DNA of 13,550 nucleotides from Pseudomonadota bacterium. Lineage in GTDB: Bacteria > Desulfobacterota > Desulfovibrionia > Desulfovibrionales > Desulfovibrionaceae. Made by a program: the position numbers and the translations under genes. Location of the stretch: the NCBI GenBank assembly GCA_023399375.1, contig JAEWPX010000046.1:1-13550 (forward strand), read 5' to 3'. Shown piece by piece: positions 5,970 to 12,336 of this stretch (the first letter of the stretch is position 1; every line of letters starts with the position of its first letter). The notes below the pieces were generated by a model. It ran no database searches and had not been told where the DNA came from. It was given only the letters and a program-made list of their open reading frames with translations.

Positions 5970-6593
5970 TCAATCCAGCGGGGTTTTGGCGGAAGGATCG
6001 AGCCGTTTGACCTGCAGGAAATCCTCGCGGGCCTTTTCCGGTTCGCCCATGGCTTCGTAGACCTTGCCCCGGTTGAGGAAGATGTCCGGGTCTTCGGCGT
6101 CCACGGCGAGAGCCAGGGTGAAATTGGCCATCGCGCTTTGCAGGTTGCCCTTCTTGAACCAGGCCGCGCCGCGGTTGTTGAGGGCCTTGGCGTTGGTCAC
6201 GTCGATGTCCAGGGCCCGCGAATAATCGTCGATGGCCTGATCGTAGAGGCGCATGGCGTAATGGACGTTGCCCAGGTTGTAGGCCGTGGCCGCGTCGTGG
6301 GGCTGCTTTTGCAGGGCGGCGCTGAAATCCTCCACGGCGGCCGGATAGTCGCCCTGGGCGGCGCGGGCTTGCCCCCGGGCGGCGTAGAAGAGCGCGGCCT
6401 TTTCTTCGGGCAGTTCGTTGGAATCGATGGCGTCGGTGAGAAGCGTGACGGCCTTTGCGTCGTCGCCGGCGGCCAGGGCGTCGAGCCCGGCCTTGGCCTG
6501 GTCGATGCCGCCCGCCGGGGCGGCATGCGCCGTGGCCAGCGCGGCGACGGCACATGCAGCGGCGAGCAGGCGGGAGAGGCGGATACGGCGCAT
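5970..6593 (-). CDS. Exported TPR-repeat protein, translationally coupled to PilZ gene
   Basis: A 207-residue protein. An alanine-rich signal peptide (MRRIRLSRLL, hydrophobic to about 20, probable cleavage after AHA at 24) directs it to the periplasm. After a helical linker, four consecutive 34-residue tetratricopeptide repeats cover about 67-202; each carries the expected pattern (ALFYAARGQARAAQGDYPAA, AYNLGNVHYAMRLYDQA, ALNNRGAAWFKKGNLQSA, IFLNRGKVYEAMGEPEKA). TPRs are protein-protein interaction scaffolds, so a role in assembling or tethering an envelope complex is likely; the partner is unknown. Its ATG overlaps the PilZ stop codon by one base (TGATG), with GAAGGA just upstream. A longer open frame to 7040 reads through the PilZ gene out of frame and is not real. 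Confidence 0.87.
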   Translation of the reverse strand: MRRIRLSRLLAAACAVAALATAHAAPAGGIDQAKAGLDALAAGDDAKAVTLLTDAIDSNELPEEKAALFYAARGQARAAQGDYPAAVEDFSAALQKQPHDAATAYNLGNVHYAMRLYDQAIDDYSRALDIDVTNAKALNNRGAAWFKKGNLQSAMANFTLALAVDAEDPDIFLNRGKVYEAMGEPEKAREDFLQVKRLDPSAKTPLD

Positions 6594-6970
6594 CAGTCGT
6601 CCTTCTCCTCGCGCACGGGCTCGAAAGCCGGCACCTGCAGCTCCTTGTCGATCTTGTCGGCGTCCGCGGCGGAGTAGCGCACCATGTTGCGCAGGTGGAA
6701 AAAGGCGGTCTCGTCCATGCTTTCGAAATCGATGGCCGTGCCGTCGCTTTCCGAGCGCACGACCGTGCCTTTGAGCCGGACCTTGACGTCCTTGCTCAGC
6801 GTGAAGACCACGGTGCAGTCCCGGCCTGCGGCGAGACGCGGCTCGTAGGCAAAGAGCGCCCCTTTCATGCTGATGTTTTCCGTATTGACCGGAATCTTCT
6901 CGCCATCCATGTAAACGTAGGCGTCGAAGTGGGCGCAGACGCGGCTGCGCCGGCGTTTCTCCTCTCCCAT
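6593..6970 (-). CDS. PilZ-domain protein (probable c-di-GMP receptor)
   Basis: A 125-residue cytoplasmic protein with one PilZ domain. The c-di-GMP-binding elements are visible: the arginine motif RRRSR at 6-10 (fits RxxxR) and N32-I-S34-M-K-G37 (fits [D/N]xSxxG), followed by beta-barrel strands to about 83 and a helix ending ETAFFHLRNMVRY. A charged tail closes it (EPVREEKDD). Such proteins change activity or partners when c-di-GMP binds, often in motility, adhesion or polysaccharide control. ATG at 6970 is preceded by GAGGAA six bases upstream. It is the first gene of a two-gene unit with the TPR protein, which suggests a shared process, perhaps linking cytoplasmic c-di-GMP level to an envelope function; that link is inference. 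Confidence 0.9.
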   Translation of the reverse strand: MGEEKRRRSRVCAHFDAYVYMDGEKIPVNTENISMKGALFAYEPRLAAGRDCTVVFTLSKDVKVRLKGTVVRSESDGTAIDFESMDETAFFHLRNMVRYSAADADKIDKELQVPAFEPVREEKDD

Positions 6971-7043
6971 GCGGTTCCTCGCTCGCCGGCTGAAACGGCG
7001 TACCGGCGTTTTTTCGCGTGAAGGCGTCTCGCGCGACCATTCC

Positions 7044-7071
7044 CCTATAACGGGTTCGGCCGGGTTAATAA
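7044..7071 (-). promoter_or_regulatory. Possible promoter of the PilZ-TPR unit
   Basis: On the minus strand TTATTA (7071-7066) and TATAGG (7049-7044) are 16 bp apart, about 75 bp upstream of the PilZ start. The -10 is fair and the -35 poor. It abuts the terminator-like hairpin after rsmE. Confidence 0.3.
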
Positions 7072-7090
7072 AGCCCCTGGGCTGCGGGGC
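7065..7090 (-). terminator. Probable terminator after rsmE
   Basis: On the minus strand GCCCC (7090-7086) pairs with GGGGC (7077-7073) across an 8-base loop, followed by TTTATTAA. It begins 24 bp after the rsmE stop and would separate rsmE from the PilZ-TPR unit. Confidence 0.5.
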
Positions 7091-7114
7091 GGGATTGCCG
7101 GTTGCGGAGCACGC

Positions 7115-7858
7115 TCAGGCGTCGGCCGCGGCAAGTCCCAGGGCAAGCACGGCCAGGGCGGCGGTTTCCCAGCGCAGGACGCGGCTGCCGAGGCTGACCG
7201 GCACATAGCCGGCGCCGCTGAAAAGCGCCGCTTCCGCGTCGGTGAGCCCGCCTTCGGGGCCGAGCACGAACAGGGCCTCGCCCGGAGCGGCGACGTCGTC
7301 CACGCGGAGCCTCCTGCGGCAGGAAGCGTCTTCCCAGAGGAGATAGCGCCGGGTGAAGCGGTCGCGGCAGGCGGCGACGAGCCCGGCCGCGCCGCCCGGG
7401 GCGACTTCGAGGCCCGGCAACCGGGCCGCGCCGCACTGTTTGGCCGCGGCGACGAGGCCGGCCGTCCAGGCGTCCTTGGGCGCATTCGGCATGCGGCCCT
7501 GAGTGCGTGCGGCCTGCCAGAAGAGGATGCCGGCGGCCCCGAGTTCCACGGCTTTTTCCAGGAAGAAATCGCGTCGCGCCGAACGGGAAAACCCGGCGGC
7601 GAGGTGCACGGCGTTTGGCGGCGGCGGGACGGCGGCCAGGGAGACGGGAGAAAGGGCCACGCGGTCCCTGCCCACGGCGTCGATGGTGAAGACGCCCTCG
7701 CGCCCCGCGCCGTCGAAGACGCGCACCTGCTCGCCCGCGGCCTTGCGCAGCACGCGTGCGCAGTGGTGCGCCTCGCCGCCGGTCAGAACGAAAGGTTCTT
7801 GAAACTCCTCCGGCGGCAGAAAAAAAGCATCGAGCCTCCCCATGCCAGTACCGGACAT
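7115..7858 (-). CDS. rsmE: 16S rRNA (uracil1498-N3)-methyltransferase RsmE
   Basis: SAM-dependent SPOUT-class enzyme that methylates N3 of U1498 in 16S rRNA. The 247 residues match the family length. An N-terminal PUA-like part (about 8-75) contains GGEAHHCARVLRKAAGEQV. The knotted SPOUT domain contains FFLEKAVELGAAGILFW (98-114), an AAAKQCGAARLP segment near 137-148, the SAM-binding LGPEGGLTDAEAALF (199-213) and SLGSRVLRWETAALAVL (222-238). The start is uncertain: ATG at 7858 and ATG at 7843 (MGRLDAFF, closer to the usual N-terminus) both lack a clear ribosome binding site. It lies 69 bp downstream of gcvT on the same strand, with a hairpin repeat filling the gap. Confidence 0.93.
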   Translation of the reverse strand: MSGTGMGRLDAFFLPPEEFQEPFVLTGGEAHHCARVLRKAAGEQVRVFDGAGREGVFTIDAVGRDRVALSPVSLAAVPPPPNAVHLAAGFSRSARRDFFLEKAVELGAAGILFWQAARTQGRMPNAPKDAWTAGLVAAAKQCGAARLPGLEVAPGGAAGLVAACRDRFTRRYLLWEDASCRRRLRVDDVAAPGEALFVLGPEGGLTDAEAALFSGAGYVPVSLGSRVLRWETAALAVLALGLAAADA

Positions 7859-7860
7859 TC

Positions 7861-7907
7861 AGGGGGTCCGGGGGGGATGATCCCCCCCGGCCGCCGGAGG
7901 CATCTTC
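7861..7907 (-). repeat. GC-rich interspersed hairpin repeat, copy 1 (between gcvT and rsmE)
   Basis: On the minus strand it begins GAAGATGCCTCCGGCGGCC and continues into a perfect 11-bp-arm palindrome with a single central base (7868-7890, CCGGGGGGGAT and ATCCCCCCCGG), then GGACCCCCT. It matches the copy after mreB in flanks and architecture. It lies just after the gcvT stop, preceded by a purine-rich stretch. No U-tract follows, so it is a REP-like element rather than a standard terminator. Confidence 0.75.
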
Positions 7908-7927
7908 TCTCTTTTCTTTTCCACGTC

Positions 7928-9016
7928 CTATGCCCCGACGCTCTTGCGCGCCGTGCCGGCCTTGTAGAAGGGCAGGGCGCGGCGCGTCGCCGCAAGCTCG
8001 GTGCGCGCGGCGCGGATACGGAAGTCCTTGGCCTCGGCCGCGGCGGCGTCCACGTAGGCCAGGGCCACGGCGTGCCCCAGGCTCGGGCCGAAGGAAGCGC
8101 TGGTGACCACGCCCACCTCCGCGCCGTTCCTGTCGCACACGACGTCGCCGTGGCGGGCGCTACGCCGGCCGGGGATCTCCAGGGCGACGAGCTTTTGCCG
8201 CACGGTTCCGGCTCCTTCCTTGCCGACGTAGGCCGCCGGGGAGGTGAGCAGCCAGCCGTAGCCGGCCTCGGCCGGGGTGTGCGCCTCGTCGAGGTCCTGA
8301 CCGTAGAGCGGATAGCCCATTTCCAGGCGCAGCGTGTCGCGCGCGCCGAGCCCGGCCGGGGCCACGCGCGGGTCGGCCACGAGCGCCTCCCACAGGGCCA
8401 CGGCCTTGGTCGCGGGCAGAAACAGCTCGTAGCCGAGTTCGCCGGTGTAGCCCGTGCGGCTGACCATGAGTTTTGCCCCGGCGAAGTCGGTGAAGGCGAA
8501 ATTGAAGTATTTGAGCCCTGAAAAATCGCCGGGCACGCGCGCGGCCAGGACGTCGAACGCAAGCGGCCCCTGGAGGTCGATCTTGGCCGTCTCGGGCGAG
8601 GCGTCGACGAACTTGAGCCCCTGGGGCAGGCGGGTGAGGATCGTCTCGAAATCCACGGCGATGCGCGCGCCGTTGACCACGAGCATGTATTCGTCCTGCG
8701 CCAGGCAATAGATGATGAGGTCGTCCACCACGCCGCCATCGGCGGCAAGCAGGAAGCCGTAGCGGCATTTGCCCGGGGCCAGGGTGTCGAGGTCGTGGGT
8801 GACGGCCGTGCCGAGCGCGACGGCAGCGCCCGGGCCGGAGAGGTAGAATTCGCCCATGTGGCAGATGTCGAAGACGGCGGCCTTGGTGCGGGTCTGCTCG
8901 TGCTCGGCGAGGATGGAGGCGTACTGGACAGGCATGTCGAAGCCGGCGAACGGGACCATCTTGGCGCCGTGGCTTCTGTTCCAGTCGGAAAGAGGGGTCT
9001 TGACGAGGTTTTCCAC
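7928..9016 (-). CDS. gcvT: Aminomethyltransferase, glycine cleavage system T-protein
   Basis: Transfers the methylene group from aminomethyl-lipoyl H-protein to tetrahydrofolate, releasing ammonia. The 362-residue protein has the GcvT folate-binding fold: HGAKMVPFAGFDMPVQY (16-32), FDICHMGEF, GGVVDDLIIY (94-103) with the catalytic aspartate at 98/99, VSRTGYTGELGYELF (185-199), GLGARDTLRLEMGYPLYGQD (222-241), and the C-terminal GVVTSASFGPSLGHAVALAYV stretch (302-322). I chose GTG at 9016 because GGCGGAG precedes it and the family N-terminus starts there. An ATG at 9085 would add 23 arginine-rich residues and has no ribosome binding site. No gcvH or gcvP is adjacent; the neighbours are an unknown 585-residue protein gene 77 bp upstream and rsmE downstream. 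Confidence 0.93.
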   Translation of the reverse strand: MENLVKTPLSDWNRSHGAKMVPFAGFDMPVQYASILAEHEQTRTKAAVFDICHMGEFYLSGPGAAVALGTAVTHDLDTLAPGKCRYGFLLAADGGVVDDLIIYCLAQDEYMLVVNGARIAVDFETILTRLPQGLKFVDASPETAKIDLQGPLAFDVLAARVPGDFSGLKYFNFAFTDFAGAKLMVSRTGYTGELGYELFLPATKAVALWEALVADPRVAPAGLGARDTLRLEMGYPLYGQDLDEAHTPAEAGYGWLLTSPAAYVGKEGAGTVRQKLVALEIPGRRSARHGDVVCDRNGAEVGVVTSASFGPSLGHAVALAYVDAAAAEAKDFRIRAARTELAATRRALPFYKAGTARKSVGA

Positions 9017-9093
9017 GGGTTGCTCCGCCTTGGTTCGGGGTGTGCGCGCCGGGCGCGCGTGAACGATGCGCCGTAGGGCCGCCATGGCCGGCG

Positions 9094-10851
9094 TCAGTTT
9101 TGCGCCACCATGGGGACGACGATACCCTTGTCCTTCTTGGCCTTGCGGATGGAACGGAATTCGTCGAGCAGGGCCACGAGGCGGCCGTAGGTCTTTTTGA
9201 CCGACTGGCCGTAGGGTGAAAGTTCCGTATCCTTTTTGCGGATGTAATTGCGCAGCAGATAGCGGTCGTTTAAAATCATGTCGCCAAGCGACAGGACGCG
9301 TTCGACGAGGGTGTCGAAGTAGTTGACGATTTCGAACTTGAGGTCGTTCAATATTTCTGTAAAAAGCGAAAGCATGCGCAGGTAGGTCAGATTCTCGCCC
9401 TTGTAGTTGCGATCCTGGAGATCCTCAAGCATCTTCACCTTGCGCGCCTGCTGGATGTAATTGTATTTGCTCCAGACTTCCTGGTGCAGTTCACGCATGG
9501 CGTTGAAATCGTCGTAGTTGTCCGCACTCAGGAGATAGTTGTCGAGTACCTTGACGACGTTGGAATAGAACTCGTCGGAATAACCGATGATGCGGCGCTG
9601 ATGTTTGGAGAGCCAGGCGTAGAGGAACTTGAGTTTTTTCTCGTGGGTGTCGGTGTTTTCCACGATTTCGTTGCGCTTGTAGACGATGCGGCCGTTGTAT
9701 TCGCCGCGCACGATGTCGTTTAAGCGCAGGAAAAGGCTGTAGGTGTCCTTGACCAGGTTGAGCCGGTAGTAGGTCTGCCCGGTGATCGGGTGGATGACTT
9801 CCTGGCTGGCGACGGACAGGGCGCGGTCCTGGCGGACGTTGTTGGGGTCGTATTTGTGCTGGCGATAGACCACGCGGGTGATGACCACGCGACGGTCGGG
9901 ATCGACGAAGTAGCCGCCGTCGGCCAGGGCGCGGATGGCCTCGGTCTGCGTCTTGTCCACGGCGACCAGGGCGATTTTTTCCACGCGCGGATAGTACCGG
10001 GCCTCGGGATGGGAATAGAGCGTAGTGATGGCGCGGTCGGTCTGGCCGAGCACGCGCACGAGGAACTTCTCGCCCATGCGGAAAAGCCGCCGGGCGAAAA
10101 GCGCTGAGGAGGTCCGGCGCTCGGACACGATGGGGAAGCCGTAGAGCTCCATGAGGAACTGGTAGACGAAGCTGCGATGCCGCTCGTAGCGCCGGTCGTC
10201 GCCCACGACGAATTTCTTGATGTTGAGCCCGAAGCGCTTGAGTTCCGTGTCCAGGTAGGACGGGAACGAGCAGTAGACCCCGGACAGGTAGAAGTCGTTC
10301 TGGGTGTCGAGCGACATGACGTGGGCCCGGTCCATGTCGAGGATGGTGGGCAGGAGCGCGGCGTAGTTTTCCAGGCTCGTCACGTCGACGTCGGAAAATT
10401 CCTTGCGGAAGCGGTCCTGGGCGGTCTTCGGCAGGCGCGCGCAGAAGGCGCGGGTGTTCTGGCCGAAGATGGAGGTCTCCAGGGGGCACTGGTCCCGGTA
10501 GGTCTCGTCGGTGTAGTCGAGCAGGCAGTGCAGGATGTCGTACTGGAAGATTTCCTGGAAATAGCGCAGGGGCCGGCCCAGGGCGACCATGGAGAAGCCC
10601 GGCAGTTCCTTGTATTCGAAGGCGTCGGCCTCGAAGGAGGGCAAAAGCTCGCGGAAGTCCACCACCGGGTAGTTGGCGTGCTCGGCGTAGGGCTTGAGCA
10701 GGCACTGCCTGATGTGGACCCAGTCGAGGAAGCGTTTGAGGTCCGGCAGCGACTGGACGCGCAGAATCGCGCCTTCCTTCTGACGGTTTCCGCCGAAGAG
10801 GAAGGGCGCTTCTTCAACCTGGCTGAAGGCTTTGGTCCAGTCGAAAGCCAT
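9094..10851 (-). CDS. Uncharacterised 585-residue protein upstream of gcvT
   Basis: I do not recognise this protein. It is soluble-looking: no signal peptide, no membrane segment, evenly charged and rich in Tyr, Phe, Arg and Asp. The N-terminal part (about 1-150) is helical with several cysteines (C50, C109, C122, C137). A middle part (about 285-400) has strand-like segments such as VEKIALVAVDK and DRRVVITRVVYR, then QTYYRLNLVKDTYSLFLRLN. The C-terminal third (about 400-575) is long, charged and helical (KKLKFLYAWLSKHQRR, KVKMLEDLQDRNYKGE, EFRSIRKAKKDKG). The frame is full length with host-like GC-rich codon use, so it is certainly coding. ATG at 10851 is preceded closely by AAGG. It is first in a run with gcvT and rsmE, but this does not reveal a role. 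Confidence 0.85.
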   Translation of the reverse strand: MAFDWTKAFSQVEEAPFLFGGNRQKEGAILRVQSLPDLKRFLDWVHIRQCLLKPYAEHANYPVVDFRELLPSFEADAFEYKELPGFSMVALGRPLRYFQEIFQYDILHCLLDYTDETYRDQCPLETSIFGQNTRAFCARLPKTAQDRFRKEFSDVDVTSLENYAALLPTILDMDRAHVMSLDTQNDFYLSGVYCSFPSYLDTELKRFGLNIKKFVVGDDRRYERHRSFVYQFLMELYGFPIVSERRTSSALFARRLFRMGEKFLVRVLGQTDRAITTLYSHPEARYYPRVEKIALVAVDKTQTEAIRALADGGYFVDPDRRVVITRVVYRQHKYDPNNVRQDRALSVASQEVIHPITGQTYYRLNLVKDTYSLFLRLNDIVRGEYNGRIVYKRNEIVENTDTHEKKLKFLYAWLSKHQRRIIGYSDEFYSNVVKVLDNYLLSADNYDDFNAMRELHQEVWSKYNYIQQARKVKMLEDLQDRNYKGENLTYLRMLSLFTEILNDLKFEIVNYFDTLVERVLSLGDMILNDRYLLRNYIRKKDTELSPYGQSVKKTYGRLVALLDEFRSIRKAKKDKGIVVPMVAQN

Positions 10852-11153
10852 GGTCCTTACCGCGATGCTGAGGTTGTCCGCCGGGCGGCGCTTCGGGCCG
10901 CGACCGGGAAAAGCATTACATACCCTAAACCGTAAACTTTATAAAGGCCCTTGAAAACCGGCCGGGGAAAAGGCCCACGGGCTCGGCCGCGCGCGGCCTG
11001 AGCGCCCGCCGCACGGCATCCGTCCCCACGGCGGCCCCGTCCCCGCCCCTTTCTCGCCCTTCACCCTCCCTTGTTTGACGCGAAGGGAGCGGCCCCGTAT
11101 ATTGTCCGACACGCAACCGCCGGACCGCAGGGGCCCGGCCAAAGGGAGGGGCA
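10852..11153. other. Intergenic region between divergent 585-residue-protein and GAF/mreB units
   Basis: About 300 bp without a supported gene. The left end has AT-rich DNA (about 10915-10955) with TGTAAT on the minus strand and no good -35, a weak candidate promoter for the 585-residue protein. GGCCGCGCGCGGCC at 10985-10998 is a perfect 14-bp palindrome of unknown meaning in very GC-rich DNA. The right end carries a strong plus-strand promoter at 11075-11103. Confidence 0.5.
11075..11103 (+). promoter_or_regulatory. Strong sigma-70 promoter of the GAF-mreB unit
   Basis: TTGACG (11075-11080) and TATATT (11098-11103) are 17 bp apart, the best sigma-70 match in the window. Transcription would start near 11110, about 45 nt before the short arginine-rich ORF and 160 nt before the GAF gene. 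Confidence 0.7.
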
Positions 11154-11273
11154 ATGGCGCGCATCCGTTTCGCGCGGCGCACGGCGGTCGCGCCGCAATC
11201 CGCGGCAGGGGCGCGCCGGCGCAGGCGTGCGTCCCGCGAAGTCTCCCGCAAGCCCCCCCGCGTCCTGCCATGA
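11154..11273 (+). CDS. Arginine-rich 39-residue leader ORF, overlaps GAF gene start
   Basis: ATG at 11154 follows GGGAGGGG with good spacing. The frame encodes 39 residues starting MARIRFARRTAVAP, with five consecutive arginine codons at 21-25 and a proline-rich end (RKPPRVLP), and stops at TGA 11271-11273. That TGA overlaps the GAF start as ATGA, a classic coupling arrangement. The GAF ATG has no ribosome binding site of its own (the upstream bases are C-rich), so ribosomes finishing this ORF are the likely source of its initiation. The product could be a leader peptide with no function beyond translation, or a small basic, possibly nucleic-acid-binding, protein. The Arg run could slow ribosomes. 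Alternatively this is untranslated leader with a fortuitous frame. Confidence 0.45.
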   Translation: MARIRFARRTAVAPQSAAGARRRRRASREVSRKPPRVLP

Positions 11274-12244
11274 CCGAGCCATCGTTTTACGACCAGCTCC
11301 TGGCAATCGTCGGCAACGTCTTCGACGCCTATTCCGCCGTGCTCTTTCTGCCCGGCGCGGACGGCGACGTCTGTCGCGCCGCGGCCTCCTTCAGCCTGGG
11401 CGACGCCCTGGACCGCGAGGTGGCCATCGCCCCGGGCATGGGGCTCGTGGGCTGGATCATCCGCGAATCCAAGCCGCTTCTCATCAGCAACTTCGACCAG
11501 CGTCGGGGCGTGCTTGGCTACTACCGGGGCGGCGAGGAGGCGCGCATCCGCGCCTTCATGGGCCACCCCGTGCCCCATACCGGCGGCGCGCTATGCCTGG
11601 ACAGCCGCAAGACCTACACCTTCGGCGAAAAAGACCTCAAAATCCTCTCCCAGTTCGCGGCCATGGCCGGCACGCACCTGGCCCGCGCCCGCGAAGTGGA
11701 GACGAGCCTCTACGAACACCGTTTCTACCAGTGCCTGCGCCTCATCGCCACGCTGCACAAGAGCCGGCCCAAATGGGAGTCCTTCCGCACGGGCCTGCTC
11801 GAACTGCTCGCCGCGACCACGGGTTACCGCTACTGCCTGCTGGCCGTGCGCGACGAATCGGGCCGGTCGTACTACCTGGAGGGAGCCAACGAGGACCCGT
11901 TCCATGGCGGCCGCGACGCCGCCATGCGTTTCGCCGTGGGCCAGGGGCTGATGGGCTGGGTGTTCAAGAACCAGACGCCGGTCTATTCCGGGGAAAAGGA
12001 CGACGCCGGGACCACGGGGCTGCCGCTATTCGGCCTGGACATGCCGGCCGCCGAGTGCAAGAGCGTGCTCTGCCTGCCTATCCGCTTTTCCAAAAAAACC
12101 AGGGGCGTCCTGACCCTGGCCGACCCGAGGCCCCTGCCCGTCAGCGAGGAGCTCAAGGTTTTCGCGTCCATGGTCGCGGAAAACCTCGCTCTTTTCCTCG
12201 AGAACCTGCATCTGCGCACCCGTCTCGCCGCGTCTTCGGCGTAG
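11270..12244 (+). CDS. Tandem GAF-domain protein upstream of mreB
   Basis: A 324-residue cytoplasmic protein with two GAF-like domains, at about 8-140 and 165-312. The repeats align visibly: PGMGLVGWIIRESKPLLISN (55-74) matches GQGLMGWVFKNQTPVYSGE (225-243), and both end with a strand of the small-molecule-binding fold (GGALCLDSRKTYTFGEKD; RGVLTLADPRPLPVSEE) and a helix. There is no kinase, cyclase, phosphodiesterase or DNA-binding domain, so it is a sensor or scaffold that must act through a partner; the ligand is unknown. ATG at 11270 fits the domain start, although no ribosome binding site precedes it. mreB follows after 92 bp without an obvious terminator, so co-transcription is likely and a link to cell shape is possible. 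Confidence 0.82.
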   Translation: MTEPSFYDQLLAIVGNVFDAYSAVLFLPGADGDVCRAAASFSLGDALDREVAIAPGMGLVGWIIRESKPLLISNFDQRRGVLGYYRGGEEARIRAFMGHPVPHTGGALCLDSRKTYTFGEKDLKILSQFAAMAGTHLARAREVETSLYEHRFYQCLRLIATLHKSRPKWESFRTGLLELLAATTGYRYCLLAVRDESGRSYYLEGANEDPFHGGRDAAMRFAVGQGLMGWVFKNQTPVYSGEKDDAGTTGLPLFGLDMPAAECKSVLCLPIRFSKKTRGVLTLADPRPLPVSEELKVFASMVAENLALFLENLHLRTRLAASSA

Positions 12245-12336
12245 ACTTTTCCGCCTGCGCCATCTACCATGCCGCCATCGTGGCGACGTGGGGTCAAAAG
12301 TTCCCCGGCATCCCGAACTTCAATGCGAGCGTGGGC

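Noticed and set aside
6594..7040. N-terminal extension of the TPR protein to 7040
   Set aside because: It reads through the PilZ gene in another frame. The signal peptide, ribosome binding site and TGATG overlap fix the TPR start at 6593.
7868..7890. The G-run/C-run hairpin after gcvT as a rho-independent terminator
   Set aside because: No U-tract follows on either strand and the sequence recurs after mreB; a repeat element explains it better.
9017..9085. ATG at 9085 as the gcvT start
   Set aside because: No ribosome binding site and the extra 23 residues are unlike GcvT N-termini; GTG at 9016 has GGCGGAG upstream. Not fully excluded, since 9085 lies close behind the preceding stop.
11071..12336. 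An open frame that extends MreB upstream by about 420 residues, overlapping the GAF gene
   Set aside because: The upstream translation is Arg/Pro/Gly-rich with no family likeness, is a shifted frame of the GAF gene, and begins before the promoter. MreB has its normal N-terminus at 12337.
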